From: Nitrobacter sp047149785
GTDB lineage: Bacteria; Pseudomonadota; Alphaproteobacteria; Rhizobiales; Xanthobacteraceae
Length of the DNA stretch: 64,000 bases
Direction of reading: 5' to 3'
Assembly: GCF_047149785.1 (NCBI RefSeq)
Contig: NZ_BAAGBE010000001.1
Span: 3,162,001-3,226,000 of the forward strand
The notes under the pieces are model-generated. The model ran no database searches and was not told the origin of the DNA. It worked only from the letters and a program-made list of their open reading frames with translations. A program made the position numbers and the translations under genes. Of the stretch, positions 41,730 to 50,397 are shown in pieces. The stretch's first letter is position 1. Each line of letters begins with the position of its first letter.

Positions 41730-44618
41730 ATGTCTGCGCAAATCGCGCCGGCGGCTCCGGCCACGCGAAGCAGCCAACCCGCCGGGCGGATCGACGTGCC
41801 TGATTCGCTGCGATCCCCGGGCTCGACCGGACAAGCAGGACCGCCTACCTCTCGGGGCGTGGACATCGCCGATCGCGAAGAACGGCTCCTGTTGCCCGAT
41901 GGCTTCCTGCGCTGGTTCGCGGCGCGGGGGTGGTCGCCGCGCGCGCATCAACTGGCCTTGCTGCGAAAGGCGCGTGCTGGCCGCTCGGCGTTGCTGATCG
42001 CGCCGACCGGCGCCGGCAAGACGCTGGCGGGATTTCTGCCGACGCTGGTGGAGCTTTCACCTCCCTTGAGGGGGAGATCGACGCCCGAAGGGCGGCGGGA
42101 GGGGGGTAGGCCACAAACTCCCAGTATTGCGGCCTACCTCCCTCCCCAACCCTCCCCCTCAAGGGGGGAGGGAGTAATCCGCCAAGGCCTCCACACGCTC
42201 TACATCTCGCCGCTGAAGGCGCTGGCGGTCGATATCGCCCGCAACCTCGAAGCCCCGATCGCCGAGATGAGGTTGCCGATCAAGGTCGAGACCCGCACCG
42301 GCGACACGCCGGTGTCGCGGCGGCAACGGCAGCGGCGCTATCCGCCGGATATCCTGCTGACGACGCCGGAGCAGATGGCGCTGCTGCTTGCTTCGGATGA
42401 TGCGCCGTTCCTGTTTTCGTCATTGCGGCGCGTGGTGCTCGACGAACTGCATGCGCTGGTGACCTCCAAACGCGGCGACCTGCTGTCGCTCGCGCTGGCG
42501 CGGCTGTGGCGGCTCGCGCCGCGGATGCGCACGATCGGGCTGTCGGCGACGGTGGCGGAGCCGGAGTCGCTGGCGCGATTTCTGGTGCCGCAGATTGTTT
42601 CCTCGCTTCCGAGCGAAGGGAGCGGTGGTAAACCCTCTCCCCTTGCGGGAGAAGGTGGCACGCCGCGGAGCGGAGGGCAGGGTGACGCGGACGCATCGCA
42701 AGTCGCTCACCCCCCATCCCAACCCTCCCCCACAAGGGGAGAGGGAGGAAGGGCCGCCGACATCGTCACAGCCGGCGGCGCGGCCGCTCCCATCGTCGAG
42801 ATGCTCGACACCCGAGAGCGGCTGCCATGGGCCGGGCATTCGGCGCGCCATGCATTGGGGGAGGTCTACGATCTGATCAGGCGCAACAGGACCACGCTGG
42901 TGTTCGTCAATACCCGCAGCCAGGCCGAGATGCTGTTCCAGGACCTTTGGCGCATCAACGACGACGGTCTCGCCATCGCGCTGCATCACGGCTCGCTCGA
43001 CGTCGCGCAGCGCCGCAAGGTGGAGCAGGCGATGACGGCGGGCCGCCTGCGCGGCGTGGTCTGCACCTCCTCGCTCGACCTCGGCGTCGACTGGGGCGAC
43101 GTCGATCTCGTCATCAACATCGGCGCGCCGAAAGGCTCGTCGCGGCTGATGCAGCGCATCGGTCGCGCCAATCACCGTCTCGATGAAGCCTCGCGCGCGG
43201 TGCTGGTGCCCGCGAACCGGTTCGAGGTGCTCGAATGCCGCGTCGCCATCGATGCGGTGAACGAAAACGCGCAGGACACGCCGCCGCTGCGCTCAGGCGC
43301 GCTGGACGTGCTGGCCCAGCACGTGCTGGGCTGCGCCTGTGGCGAGCCGTTCCACGCCGATCAGCTCTTTGATGAGGTGCGCACGGCCGCGCCCTACGCA
43401 AACCTCACGCGTACCGATTTCGATGACGTGATCGATTTCGTCGCCACCGGCGGCTACGCGCTGAAAACCTATGAGCGCTTCGCCCGCATCAGGCAGGACA
43501 AGGACGGCCGCTGGCGCGTGGCCAATCCGCGCGTGCGGCAGAGCTATCGCCTCAATGTCGGCACCATCGTCGAGGAGGCGATGCTGAAGGTGAAACTGGT
43601 GCGCTCACGACACCGCGGTTCGGGATCGACCGGCGCGATCGCGCGCGGTGGGCGGATGCTGGGCGAGATCGAGGAATATTTCATCGAGGGACTTGTTGCC
43701 GGCGACACCTTCGTATTCGGCGGCGAGATCGTGCGCTACGAGGCGCTGGTGGAGGATCAGGTCTATGTCTCCCGCGCCAATGACGACAGTCCCAAGGTGC
43801 CGTCCTACATGGGCGGCAAGTTCCCGCTCTCGACCTATCTGGCCGAACGGGTGCGCAATCTGCTGGACGACAAGCGCGCATGGAACAACTTGCCGGATCA
43901 GGTGCGGGACTGGCTGTCGCTGCAGGCTTCCGTCTCGCGCGTCCCACATGCGCGCGAGATGATCGTCGAGACCTTCCCACGCGCCGACAAACACTACCTG
44001 GTCTGCTATCCCTTTGAGGGACGGCTCGCGCACCAGACGCTCGGCATGCTCCTGACGCGGCGGCTGGAGCGGATGCGCGCCCGTCCGCTCGGCTTCGTCG
44101 CCAACGAATACGCGCTGGCGATCTGGATGCTCGGCGATGCGTCATCGATGATCCGCCACGCGCGCCTCGATCTCGACGCGCTGTTCGATCCGGATATGCT
44201 GGGCGACGATCTTGAGGCGTGGCTTGCGGAATCCGCGCTGATGAAGCGCACCTTCCGCAGTTGCGCGATCATTTCGGGGCTGATCGCGCGCCGCTTCACG
44301 GGCGAGGAGAAAAGCCGGCGACAGGTGCTGTTCTCGACCGATCTGGTCTACGACGTGCTGCGCAAGCACCAGCCCGATCATGTGCTGCTGCGCGCGGCGC
44401 GCACGGACGCCGCGACCGGACTGCTGGATATCCGCCGCCTGAGCGATATGCTGGCGCGGATCACGGGGCGCATCACGCACAAGCCGCTCGATCGCATTTC
44501 GCCGCTCGCGGTGCCGGTGATGCTGGAAATCGGCCGCGAGGCCGTCTATGGCGAAGCCTCCGATGAGTTGCTGGCCGAAGCCGCCGAGGACCTCGTCAAG
44601 GAAGCGATGGGGCGGTGA
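41730..44618 (+). CDS. ligase-associated DEXH-box helicase (Lhr-like), with two in-frame repeat insertions
   Basis: This 962-residue helicase is of the Lhr-related group found with PdeM, LigD-like ligase and exonuclease genes. Motifs: Walker A APTGAGKT (~91), YISPLKALAVDIARNLE (Ia), DEXH as VVLDELHALV (~236), LGLSATVAEPESLARF, TLVFVNTRSQAEMLF, and C-terminal GRANHRLDEA. Two palindromic repeats are inserted in the frame: residues ~109-149 and ~293-341, both giving Pro/Ser/Gly-rich text (PSPSRGEG, PSPLAGEG, PSPTRGEG). Without them the length would be near 870. Motifs flanking each insertion are intact, so the protein may fold with extra loops. Confidence 0.9.
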   Translation: MSAQIAPAAPATRSSQPAGRIDVPDSLRSPGSTGQAGPPTSRGVDIADREERLLLPDGFLRWFAARGWSPRAHQLALLRKARAGRSALLIAPTGAGKTLAGFLPTLVELSPPLRGRSTPEGRREGGRPQTPSIAAYLPPQPSPSRGEGVIRQGLHTLYISPLKALAVDIARNLEAPIAEMRLPIKVETRTGDTPVSRRQRQRRYPPDILLTTPEQMALLLASDDAPFLFSSLRRVVLDELHALVTSKRGDLLSLALARLWRLAPRMRTIGLSATVAEPESLARFLVPQIVSSLPSEGSGGKPSPLAGEGGTPRSGGQGDADASQVAHPPSQPSPTRGEGGRAADIVTAGGAAAPIVEMLDTRERLPWAGHSARHALGEVYDLIRRNRTTLVFVNTRSQAEMLFQDLWRINDDGLAIALHHGSLDVAQRRKVEQAMTAGRLRGVVCTSSLDLGVDWGDVDLVINIGAPKGSSRLMQRIGRANHRLDEASRAVLVPANRFEVLECRVAIDAVNENAQDTPPLRSGALDVLAQHVLGCACGEPFHADQLFDEVRTAAPYANLTRTDFDDVIDFVATGGYALKTYERFARIRQDKDGRWRVANPRVRQSYRLNVGTIVEEAMLKVKLVRSRHRGSGSTGAIARGGRMLGEIEEYFIEGLVAGDTFVFGGEIVRYEALVEDQVYVSRANDDSPKVPSYMGGKFPLSTYLAERVRNLLDDKRAWNNLPDQVRDWLSLQASVSRVPHAREMIVETFPRADKHYLVCYPFEGRLAHQTLGMLLTRRLERMRARPLGFVANEYALAIWMLGDASSMIRHARLDLDALFDPDMLGDDLEAWLAESALMKRTFRSCAIISGLIARRFTGEEKSRRQVLFSTDLVYDVLRKHQPDHVLLRAARTDAATGLLDIRRLSDMLARITGRITHKPLDRISPLAVPVMLEIGREAVYGEASDELLAEAAEDLVKEAMGR
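42056..42177. repeat. palindromic repeat 1 inside the helicase gene
   Basis: About 122 bp. It starts cacctcccttgagggggaga and ends accctccccctcaagggggg agggagt; these arms are inverted repeats (CCCTTGAGGGGG versus CCCCCTCAAGGGG). An inner pair is ggtaggccacaaactc / ggcctacctccc. It is translated as PPLRGRSTPEGRREGGRPQ, then YLPPQPSPSRGEG. It is absent from the conserved helicase fold between motifs I and Ia. Confidence 0.85.
42608..42752. repeat. palindromic repeat 2 inside the helicase gene
   Basis: About 145 bp with arms ccctctccccttgcgggaga (42633-) and ccctcccccacaaggggaga ending near 42746; the two are inverted repeats matching at about 20 of 24 positions. It is translated as EGSGGKPSPLAGEGGTPRSG, then HPPSQPSPTRGEGGRA. 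The repeat type is the same general class as copy 1 but a different member. Confidence 0.85.
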
Positions 44619-44681
44619 TGCCATCGCGGTCCATATTTGCCGGGTTCCCTTGGTCTCGGCTCTTTTCGGAAGCTCGTTCGC

Positions 44682-45422
44682 ATGATCTATGAAAGCAACG
44701 AGCCTCTTTCCGATTCGGATCATCTCTTGAGCGTGTTGGCCATCAACGACGTCGGGCTGCGGCAAGCCATGCGTGTTGGCGCAGCCGATTTTCTCGCCGA
44801 TCTCTCCGGCGCGTTGTTCTGGGAACAGGAGCGGCTGCTCGTCGTCTCCGACCTGCATCTGGAGAAAGGCTCCAGTTTCGCCATGCGCGGCGTGCTGCTG
44901 CCGCCCTATGACACGCAGGCGACGCTTGCGCGGCTCGCGGCCGTCATCTCGCATTACGATCCGTGCATCGTGATTGCGCTCGGCGACAGCTTTCACGATC
45001 GCGATGCCCATCAGCGGCTGTCGACGCCGGATCGCGAGGCGCTTTCCGCTCTGCAAACCCGCCGCGACTGGATCTGGATTTCGGGCAATCACGATCCGGC
45101 GCTGCCGCCCGATCTCGGCGGCCTGGTCGCAACCGAGGTTGCGCTGGGCGGGATCGTGTTTCGCCACGAGCCGACAGGTGAGTTCGGAGAAATCGCAGGT
45201 CACCTGCATCCGAAGGCGCGGGTCTCGACGCGTGGCCGTTCCATGGAGCGGCGCTGCTTTGCAAGCGACGGCGAACGCGCCGTAATGCCGGCGTTCGGCG
45301 CCTATGCCGGCGGCCTCAGCATCCGCGACAGGGCGTTCGCCCGGATCTTCTCGACCGATTTCGTGGCGCATGTGCTCGGCGACAGCCGGATGCACGCGAT
45401 CGCGGCATCGCGCTGCCGTTGA
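44682..45422 (+). CDS. pdeM: ligase-associated DNA damage response endonuclease PdeM
   Basis: This protein has about 246 residues from ATG 44682 (MIYESNEPLSDSDHLLS). It is a metallophosphoesterase with VVSDLHLEKGSS (D-x-H), IALGDSFHD, WISGNHDPALP and IAGHLHPKARV. The family name comes from its association with the Lhr-like helicase just upstream (63-bp gap); together they belong to a predicted DNA repair set. The ligase and exonuclease members are not in this window. An alternative TTG start at 44637 is less likely. Confidence 0.88.
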   Translation: MIYESNEPLSDSDHLLSVLAINDVGLRQAMRVGAADFLADLSGALFWEQERLLVVSDLHLEKGSSFAMRGVLLPPYDTQATLARLAAVISHYDPCIVIALGDSFHDRDAHQRLSTPDREALSALQTRRDWIWISGNHDPALPPDLGGLVATEVALGGIVFRHEPTGEFGEIAGHLHPKARVSTRGRSMERRCFASDGERAVMPAFGAYAGGLSIRDRAFARIFSTDFVAHVLGDSRMHAIAASRCR

Positions 45423-46286
45423 TCACGCCGCCTCCGCCTGCACCGAATTGCAGAAATCCGCCAGCAGATCGGCGACGCGCAGCGTGGCCGAACTCGCCTC
45501 CGGCGTAGCCATCAGCGCCACCTCGGTTTTGTCGATCGGCGCAAAGCCGTCCTTTGCGGTCAGGACGCGATGCGTGGGCTGAATCGCGATCTCGGAGAGA
45601 AGACCCAGGCCCAGGCCGGCGGCGACCGCGGCCTGGATTCCCGCGAGGCTCGAACTGGTATAGGCCATGTGCCAGGTGCGGCCCGCGCTTTCGATGGCGT
45701 GAATGGCGCCGGCCCGATACAGGCAGCCGGGCGGAAAACCGATCAACGGAACCGATTGCGTTCCCGGATCGACGGGATGGACCTTGCTGGTCACCCAATG
45801 GACCCGCTCCGGCCACACACCGATGCCGCCCTTTTCGCCTGCGGGCCGCTTGAGCAAAGCGAGGTCGAGTTCGCTGCGTTCGAGGTCGCGGCGCAGACAC
45901 ATGCTCTGGTCGGCGCGGACGTCGAGCCGCAGACCGGGATGCGACCGCTTGAAACTCGCCAGCAATTCGGTCAGGCGATAGGCGGCGAAGTCTTCGGGAA
46001 TTCCGAGCTTGACGACGCCTTCGCCTTTCGGCCGCGCTAGCACGTCGCGGGTTTCCTCCGCCAGCGCCAGCAGACGCCGCGCATAGGCCAAAAGCCGCTC
46101 GCCATCCTCCGTGGGTACGACCTTCTTGCCGATGCGGTTGAGAAGGGGACGGCCGAAATCGTCCTCCAGCCGCTTGATCTGCTGGCTGACGGTCGACTGG
46201 GTGCGGTGGACGCGCTCGCCGGCGCGGGTGAAGCCCCCGGCGTCGACGACCGATACGAAACTGCGCAACAGCTCCAGATCCAGCAT
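45423..46286 (-). CDS. LysR-family transcriptional regulator
   Basis: This protein has about 287 residues. The winged helix-turn-helix is at the N-terminus (LDLELLRSFVSVVDAGGFTR, then RTQSTVSQQIKRLEDDFG). The effector domain follows (VVKLGIPEDFAAYRLTELLA). It stops 1 bp after pdeM on the opposite strand. Divergent from the EamA gene, so probably its regulator. I start at ATG 46286 (MLDLELL), the usual LysR beginning; GTG 46310 and ATG 46298 are alternatives. Confidence 0.88.
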   Translation of the reverse strand: MLDLELLRSFVSVVDAGGFTRAGERVHRTQSTVSQQIKRLEDDFGRPLLNRIGKKVVPTEDGERLLAYARRLLALAEETRDVLARPKGEGVVKLGIPEDFAAYRLTELLASFKRSHPGLRLDVRADQSMCLRRDLERSELDLALLKRPAGEKGGIGVWPERVHWVTSKVHPVDPGTQSVPLIGFPPGCLYRAGAIHAIESAGRTWHMAYTSSSLAGIQAAVAAGLGLGLLSEIAIQPTHRVLTAKDGFAPIDKTEVALMATPEASSATLRVADLLADFCNSVQAEAA

Positions 46287-46383
46287 GGCGCATACCATTC
46301 GAAAATCCACTTATCGATATTTTATCATTTAATTTCCAAATGACAAGGCTTGGGCCTACATCGGGGGCAAAGGAGACTTCCCG
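46287..46383. promoter_or_regulatory. divergent LysR/EamA promoter region
   Basis: About 97 bp between divergent starts. It contains an AT-rich stretch (ttatcgatattttatcattt, aatttccaaatgacaagg) with partly palindromic content around 46312-46345, a reasonable place for a LysR operator (T-N11-A). The exact site is not resolved. GGAG-type purines (aaaggagactt) near 46370 serve the EamA start. Confidence 0.5.
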
Positions 46384-47319
46384 ATGTCCCTCATCTCGTC
46401 ATCCGTTGCCTCGCCCGCGGCACCACGCTCCGCCCTCAACGCGCTGCCGCTCGCCATTGTCGCGTTCTGCCTGCTGTGGAGCTTCGCCTTCGTCGCCGGC
46501 AAGGTCGGCGTCACCGACTGCCCGCCGCTGATCCTGCTCACGGCGCGATTTCTGCTGGCGGGCATCCTGATTTTCGGCATTGCCATGCTGCGCGGCGAGG
46601 GCTGGTCACTCTCCCGCCGCGACGTCGCGATCTTTGCGCTGCTCGGCATCGCCAACAATGCGCTGTATCTCGGTCTTGGCTACACCGGACTGCAAACCGT
46701 ATCGGCCGGTCTCGGCGGCCTGATCGTCAGCGCCAACCCGGTATTCACTGCTGTGCTGGCCGCTGTCTTTCTCGGCGAGAGCCTGACCTGGCGCAAGATC
46801 GCGGGCCTGCTGCTCGGCATCGCCGGTGTCGCCTTCATCGTCTGGGATCGCGTATCGGTCGGCGCCGACAGCCTGCACGGCGTTGCATACACGCTGGCTT
46901 CGCTGGCCTCGATCGTGGCCGGCACCATCCTGTTCAAGCGGCTCGCGCCGAAGGGCGATCTCTGGCTCGGCAACGGCGTCCAGAATCTGGCTGGCGGCGT
47001 TGCGCTGCTGCCGTTCGCTTCGGCTCTTTCGAGCGTGGGTGATATCGTGCCGAGCTGGCGCCTGCTGGCGGCGTTTGCCTATCTCGTGCTGTGCGGCTCG
47101 ATCCTTGCCTATGTGCTGTGGTTTCACCTGCTCAAGGTCTGCGGCGCGACCGCTGCAAGCGCCTATCACTTCCTGATGCCGCCGCTCGCCATGTTCTTCG
47201 CCTGGCTGGTGCTCGGCGAGCACCTCGCGCTCCGCGATCTGCTCGGGATCGTTCCGGTGGCGCTCGGCATTCATCTCGTCACCCGTCCCGCGGCCACCCC
47301 AGCGCGGCCTGCAAGATAG
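46384..47319 (+). CDS. EamA/DMT-family membrane exporter
   Basis: This 311-residue protein has ten membrane segments in two EamA repeats (PLAIVAFCLLWSFAFVAGKV and VAYTLASLASIVAGTILFKR as repeat starts). AAGGAG sits 8 bp before ATG 46384. DMT proteins export metabolites or amino acids; substrate not predictable. Divergent LysR gene suggests control by an inducer. The MBL gene follows 9 bp downstream, likely in the same transcript. Confidence 0.86.
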   Translation: MSLISSSVASPAAPRSALNALPLAIVAFCLLWSFAFVAGKVGVTDCPPLILLTARFLLAGILIFGIAMLRGEGWSLSRRDVAIFALLGIANNALYLGLGYTGLQTVSAGLGGLIVSANPVFTAVLAAVFLGESLTWRKIAGLLLGIAGVAFIVWDRVSVGADSLHGVAYTLASLASIVAGTILFKRLAPKGDLWLGNGVQNLAGGVALLPFASALSSVGDIVPSWRLLAAFAYLVLCGSILAYVLWFHLLKVCGATAASAYHFLMPPLAMFFAWLVLGEHLALRDLLGIVPVALGIHLVTRPAATPARPAR

Positions 47320-47328
47320 GAGACTGCC

Positions 47329-48114
47329 ATGACCTCGCTTCGTATTACCCTGATCGGCGGCCCGACGGCCCTGATCGAAGTCGGCGGCTTTCGTCTGCTG
47401 ACCGATCCGACCTTCGACGCGCCCGGCTCGTACATGCTGCCGCAGGTGACGCTCGAAAAGTTGTCAGGTCCTGCGCTCAGCGCCGACAAGATCGGTGCGG
47501 TCGATGCGGTGTTGCTCAGCCACGATCAGCACCGTGACAATCTCGACAACTCGGGCCGGGATTTTCTGAAAACCGCAAGCCGCGTGCTGACAACGGTCGC
47601 GGGGGCGAAGCGGCTCGGCGGCCATGCCGAAGGCCTGGCGCCATGGGCGAGCGCCGACCTCACCAAGCCCGATGGAAGCGCGTTGACGATCACGGCTGCG
47701 CCTGCGCGGCATGGTCCAGCCGGGATCGAGCCCATCGCGGGCGATGTCATCGGCTTCGTTTTGACTCCGGCCGATCCGGGCATCCGGCCGGTCTACATCA
47801 CCGGCGACACGGTCTGGTTCGACGGGGTCGCCGAAGTGGCGAAGCGCTTCAAGGCAGGGATCGTGCTGCCTTTCGCGGGCGCGGCGCAGACGCGCGGGCC
47901 TTTCCACATCACCATGGACACCAACGACACCATCGAAACGGCCAGAGCTTTTCCAGAGGCCATGATCGTGCCGGTGCATCACGACGGATGGAAGCATCTG
48001 AGACAGAATGGCGATGATCTCAGGTCGTCGTTCGACATACTCGGTTTTGGCGCACGGCTGAAAATGCTGGAACCGGGGATCGCGACCGAGATCGAAATCG
48101 CCGCAATAGACTGA
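47329..48114 (+). CDS. MBL-fold hydrolase with atypical metal motif (COG2220 type)
   Basis: This 261-residue MBL-fold protein starts IALIGGPTALIEVGGFRLL-like (RITLIGGPTALIEVGGFRLL) and has YITGDTVWFDGVAEVAKRF and a late VPVHHDGWKHLRQ. The usual H-x-H-x-D-H is LLSHDQHRDNLD here: Gln and Asn occupy positions normally held by His, so the metal site may bind one ion or none. It is 9 bp after the EamA gene, so the two probably work together. Substrate unknown. Confidence 0.8.
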   Translation: MTSLRITLIGGPTALIEVGGFRLLTDPTFDAPGSYMLPQVTLEKLSGPALSADKIGAVDAVLLSHDQHRDNLDNSGRDFLKTASRVLTTVAGAKRLGGHAEGLAPWASADLTKPDGSALTITAAPARHGPAGIEPIAGDVIGFVLTPADPGIRPVYITGDTVWFDGVAEVAKRFKAGIVLPFAGAAQTRGPFHITMDTNDTIETARAFPEAMIVPVHHDGWKHLRQNGDDLRSSFDILGFGARLKMLEPGIATEIEIAAID

Positions 48115-48211
48115 TCCGCGTTGCGCGCAACGGCGGCTTCGCTGGCCGCCTGGGGGTCGCTTCCGGAACCGGAATTTGCCCACCGCGTTGTCTGGCGCGG
48201 CTGGAGCGGGC

Positions 48212-49540
48212 ATGACAAAAGCGGTGCGAGGACCACGTCAAGAGGCTGGCCGGAACGGCCGGATACTAAAAAGCGCGCCGTCGTTCCGGTGGCGCGCTTT
48301 CTTCAAAACGCTCGGTCCGGGCCTCATCACCGGCGCGGCGGACGACGATCCCTCCGGCATCGGCACCTATAGCCAGACCGGCGCGCAGCTCGGCTACGCC
48401 GCGAGCTGGACCATGGTGCTGACGTTTCCCCTGATGGCCGCGATCCAGGAGATCTCCGCGCGGGTCGGCCGCGTGACCGGACATGGCATCGCCGGAAACG
48501 TCTGCCGCCATTATCCCGCAAGCCTCCTGAACGGCATCGTCGCACTGCTGTTCGTCGCCAACACCATCAACGTCGCCGCCGACCTCGCCGCCATGGCGGA
48601 TTCGTTCAAGCTTTTGTTCGGCGGCCCCGCATTCGCCTATGTGCTTTTCTTCGGCGTCACGTCGGTCGCAGCGCAGATCTTCCTTGATTACGCGCGCTAT
48701 GTCGCCGTCCTGAAGTGGCTGACGCTGAGCCTGTTCGCTTATGTCGCCGCGCTTGCGGTCGCGCGCGTGTCCTGGGGCGAGGCGCTCGCAGGACTGCTGA
48801 TTCCACGCGTCGAGTTCACCGCACCGTTTCTCACCACCGTCGTCGCCATCCTCGGGACCACGATCTCGCCCTATCTGTTCTTCTGGCAGGCCTCGCAGGA
48901 GGCCGAGGATCAGCGCGTCGATTCCGGGAAACGGCCGCTGATCGACCGGCATCACGGCGCGCGAAAGGAATTCCACCGCATCCGCGCCGACACCATCGTC
49001 GGGATGGCGTTCTCGAGCCTGATCGCGGTCGCGATCATTCTCACCGCCGCCGCGACGTTTCATGCCGCCGGCAAGACCGACATCGAGACCTCGGCGCAGG
49101 CCGCTGAAGCGTTGCGGCCGATCGCGGGCCAGTTTGCTGAGGTGATTTTCGCGCTCGGCATCGTCGGCACCGGACTGCTGGCGGTTCCGGTGCTGGCGGG
49201 TTCGGCCGCCTACGCCGTCGGCGAGGGACGGCGATGGCCGGTCGGGCTGGCGCGCAAGCCGAAGGAGGCGGCCGCGTTCTATGCGGTGCTGGCGCTGTCG
49301 GCGGCGATCGGAATCGCGCTCAACTTCACGCCTGTCGATCCCATCCAGGCCTTGTATTGGAGCGCGGTCATCAACGGCGTGCTCGCGGTCCCGGTGATGG
49401 CGCTGCTGATGGCGATGGTGCGCCGCCGCGACGTCATGGGCGGGTTTATCGTCACGGGCATGCTGTACTGGCTGGGGTGGCTTGCCACCGTCGTGATGGC
49501 CGCGGGAGTCGTGGCAATGGCCGTCGCATGGGCGCTGTAG
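48212..49540 (+). CDS. NRAMP-related membrane transporter
   Basis: This protein has about 442 residues from ATG 48212, after GGAGCGGGC. It is an 11-12 segment protein of the NRAMP superfamily, recognised by ITGAADDDPSGIGTYSQTGA and GTTISPYLFFWQASQEAED. The metal-binding DPGN and MPH motifs of true NRAMPs are DPSG and SPY here, placing it in the NRAMP-related branch rather than Mn/Fe transporters. Cargo may be Mg2+ or something else. A hairpin resembling a terminator lies within codons ~20-30. An upstream TTG at 48176 is also in frame. Confidence 0.82.
   Translation: MTKAVRGPRQEAGRNGRILKSAPSFRWRAFFKTLGPGLITGAADDDPSGIGTYSQTGAQLGYAASWTMVLTFPLMAAIQEISARVGRVTGHGIAGNVCRHYPASLLNGIVALLFVANTINVAADLAAMADSFKLLFGGPAFAYVLFFGVTSVAAQIFLDYARYVAVLKWLTLSLFAYVAALAVARVSWGEALAGLLIPRVEFTAPFLTTVVAILGTTISPYLFFWQASQEAEDQRVDSGKRPLIDRHHGARKEFHRIRADTIVGMAFSSLIAVAIILTAAATFHAAGKTDIETSAQAAEALRPIAGQFAEVIFALGIVGTGLLAVPVLAGSAAYAVGEGRRWPVGLARKPKEAAAFYAVLALSAAIGIALNFTPVDPIQALYWSAVINGVLAVPVMALLMAMVRRRDVMGGFIVTGMLYWLGWLATVVMAAGVVAMAVAWAL
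48266..48303 (+). terminator. terminator-like hairpin inside the start of the NRAMP-related gene
   Basis: AAAGCGCGCC (48270-48279) and GGCGCGCTTT (48291-48300) are perfect 10-bp inverted arms around an 11-nt loop, followed by ctt. It lies within the predicted coding sequence, about 150 bp after the MBL gene stop. It may end the EamA-MBL transcript or attenuate the transporter. Confidence 0.5.
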
Positions 49541-49542
49541 CG

Positions 49543-49600
49543 CGTAGTCCGCAAAACTGGATATCGGTTTTGCGGCAAGAATCCGCGCGAGCTACGGATT
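49543..49600. repeat. short family B-like palindromic repeat
   Basis: cgtagtccgcaaaactggat, atcggttttgcggcaagaat, ccgcgcgagctacgg. The inverted arms CGTAG/CTACG and CCGCAAAAC/GTTTTGCGG fold it. It resembles the core of family B (…gataccggttttgcggtcgg, aatacgcgcaagttat) at 17925-17972. It separates convergent NRAMP-related and TIGR02186 genes and may act as their shared terminator. Confidence 0.6.
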
Positions 49601-49605
49601 GATCA

Positions 49606-50397
49606 TCAGTCCCTGCGGAAGACGATCGACGCCATCCAGCCCGCCATCAACCCCATGCACGCTGTCGCCACGCCGTAAAGGACGCCGTGCTGTCGGGCGG
49701 CAGTGGCAACGAGATGCTCGAAGCCGACCTTGACGATCTCGAACGCCGTATCGGTCTTTGCGATCAGCGCGCCGCCGGCAAGCAGCTTGATGCCGATGGT
49801 GTAGGTGCCGGTCGGCACCTCGGCCGGAAGCGGAATGCCGGTGCGGAACAGGCTCGGCGTCAGGAAGGTCACGGCCGAGGTGTTCTCGCGGTACAGTCCA
49901 TGTTCCATGCGCAGCCTTATGAAGGCGCGGCGGAACGGGTCGCTCGCCACGACGTCGGCATAGTCGGAGCCGACGCGCTGGGTCAGCAGCACGTTGTTCA
50001 GTCCGAGTTGCTGCCGGCGCAGGACGTCCGGCGCCGCGATCTTGTCCAGCGGCCGGTTGGCGAAGGTCGCGAGATAGGCCGGGACCTTGAGGAATTGTCG
50101 CGAGCCGGCATTCACCCAGATGCCGAACCTGCGTTCCTTGCGACGCGTCACCATGTCGATCCCTGGACCCCTGACGGTCACGACGAGATCGTAGCCGGAG
50201 CGCGGAACCGGGGTATCGCCGTCGCGCTCGATGGAGCCGAACAGCACCAGCTCCTCCCCTGAATAGTTCGGCGTCACGGTGATGCGATGGTTCGACACCG
50301 AGACGATCAGGTGTTCGGCGCGCACATCACCCGCGATGAAAGTCGTGCCGAGCAGCAGCGCCAGGCCCATCGCCGAGCATGTCGCGCGCGTCCTCAT
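49606..50397 (-). CDS. TIGR02186 family exported membrane protein
   Basis: This protein has about 263 residues with a signal peptide (residues ~8-27, ending DVRAEHLIV), a mature domain (VSNHRITVTPNYSGEELVLF, GSIERDGDTP, VVTVRGPGIDMVTRRKERRF) and a C-terminal membrane segment (LYGVATACMGLMAGWMASIV). It overlaps the TauE gene by 4 bp (ATGA), the standard partnership for this family. The role is unclear; context suggests a helper of sulfur-anion export. Confidence 0.87.
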   Translation of the reverse strand: MRTRATCSAMGLALLLGTTFIAGDVRAEHLIVSVSNHRITVTPNYSGEELVLFGSIERDGDTPVPRSGYDLVVTVRGPGIDMVTRRKERRFGIWVNAGSRQFLKVPAYLATFANRPLDKIAAPDVLRRQQLGLNNVLLTQRVGSDYADVVASDPFRRAFIRLRMEHGLYRENTSAVTFLTPSLFRTGIPLPAEVPTGTYTIGIKLLAGGALIAKTDTAFEIVKVGFEHLVATAARQHGVLYGVATACMGLMAGWMASIVFRRD

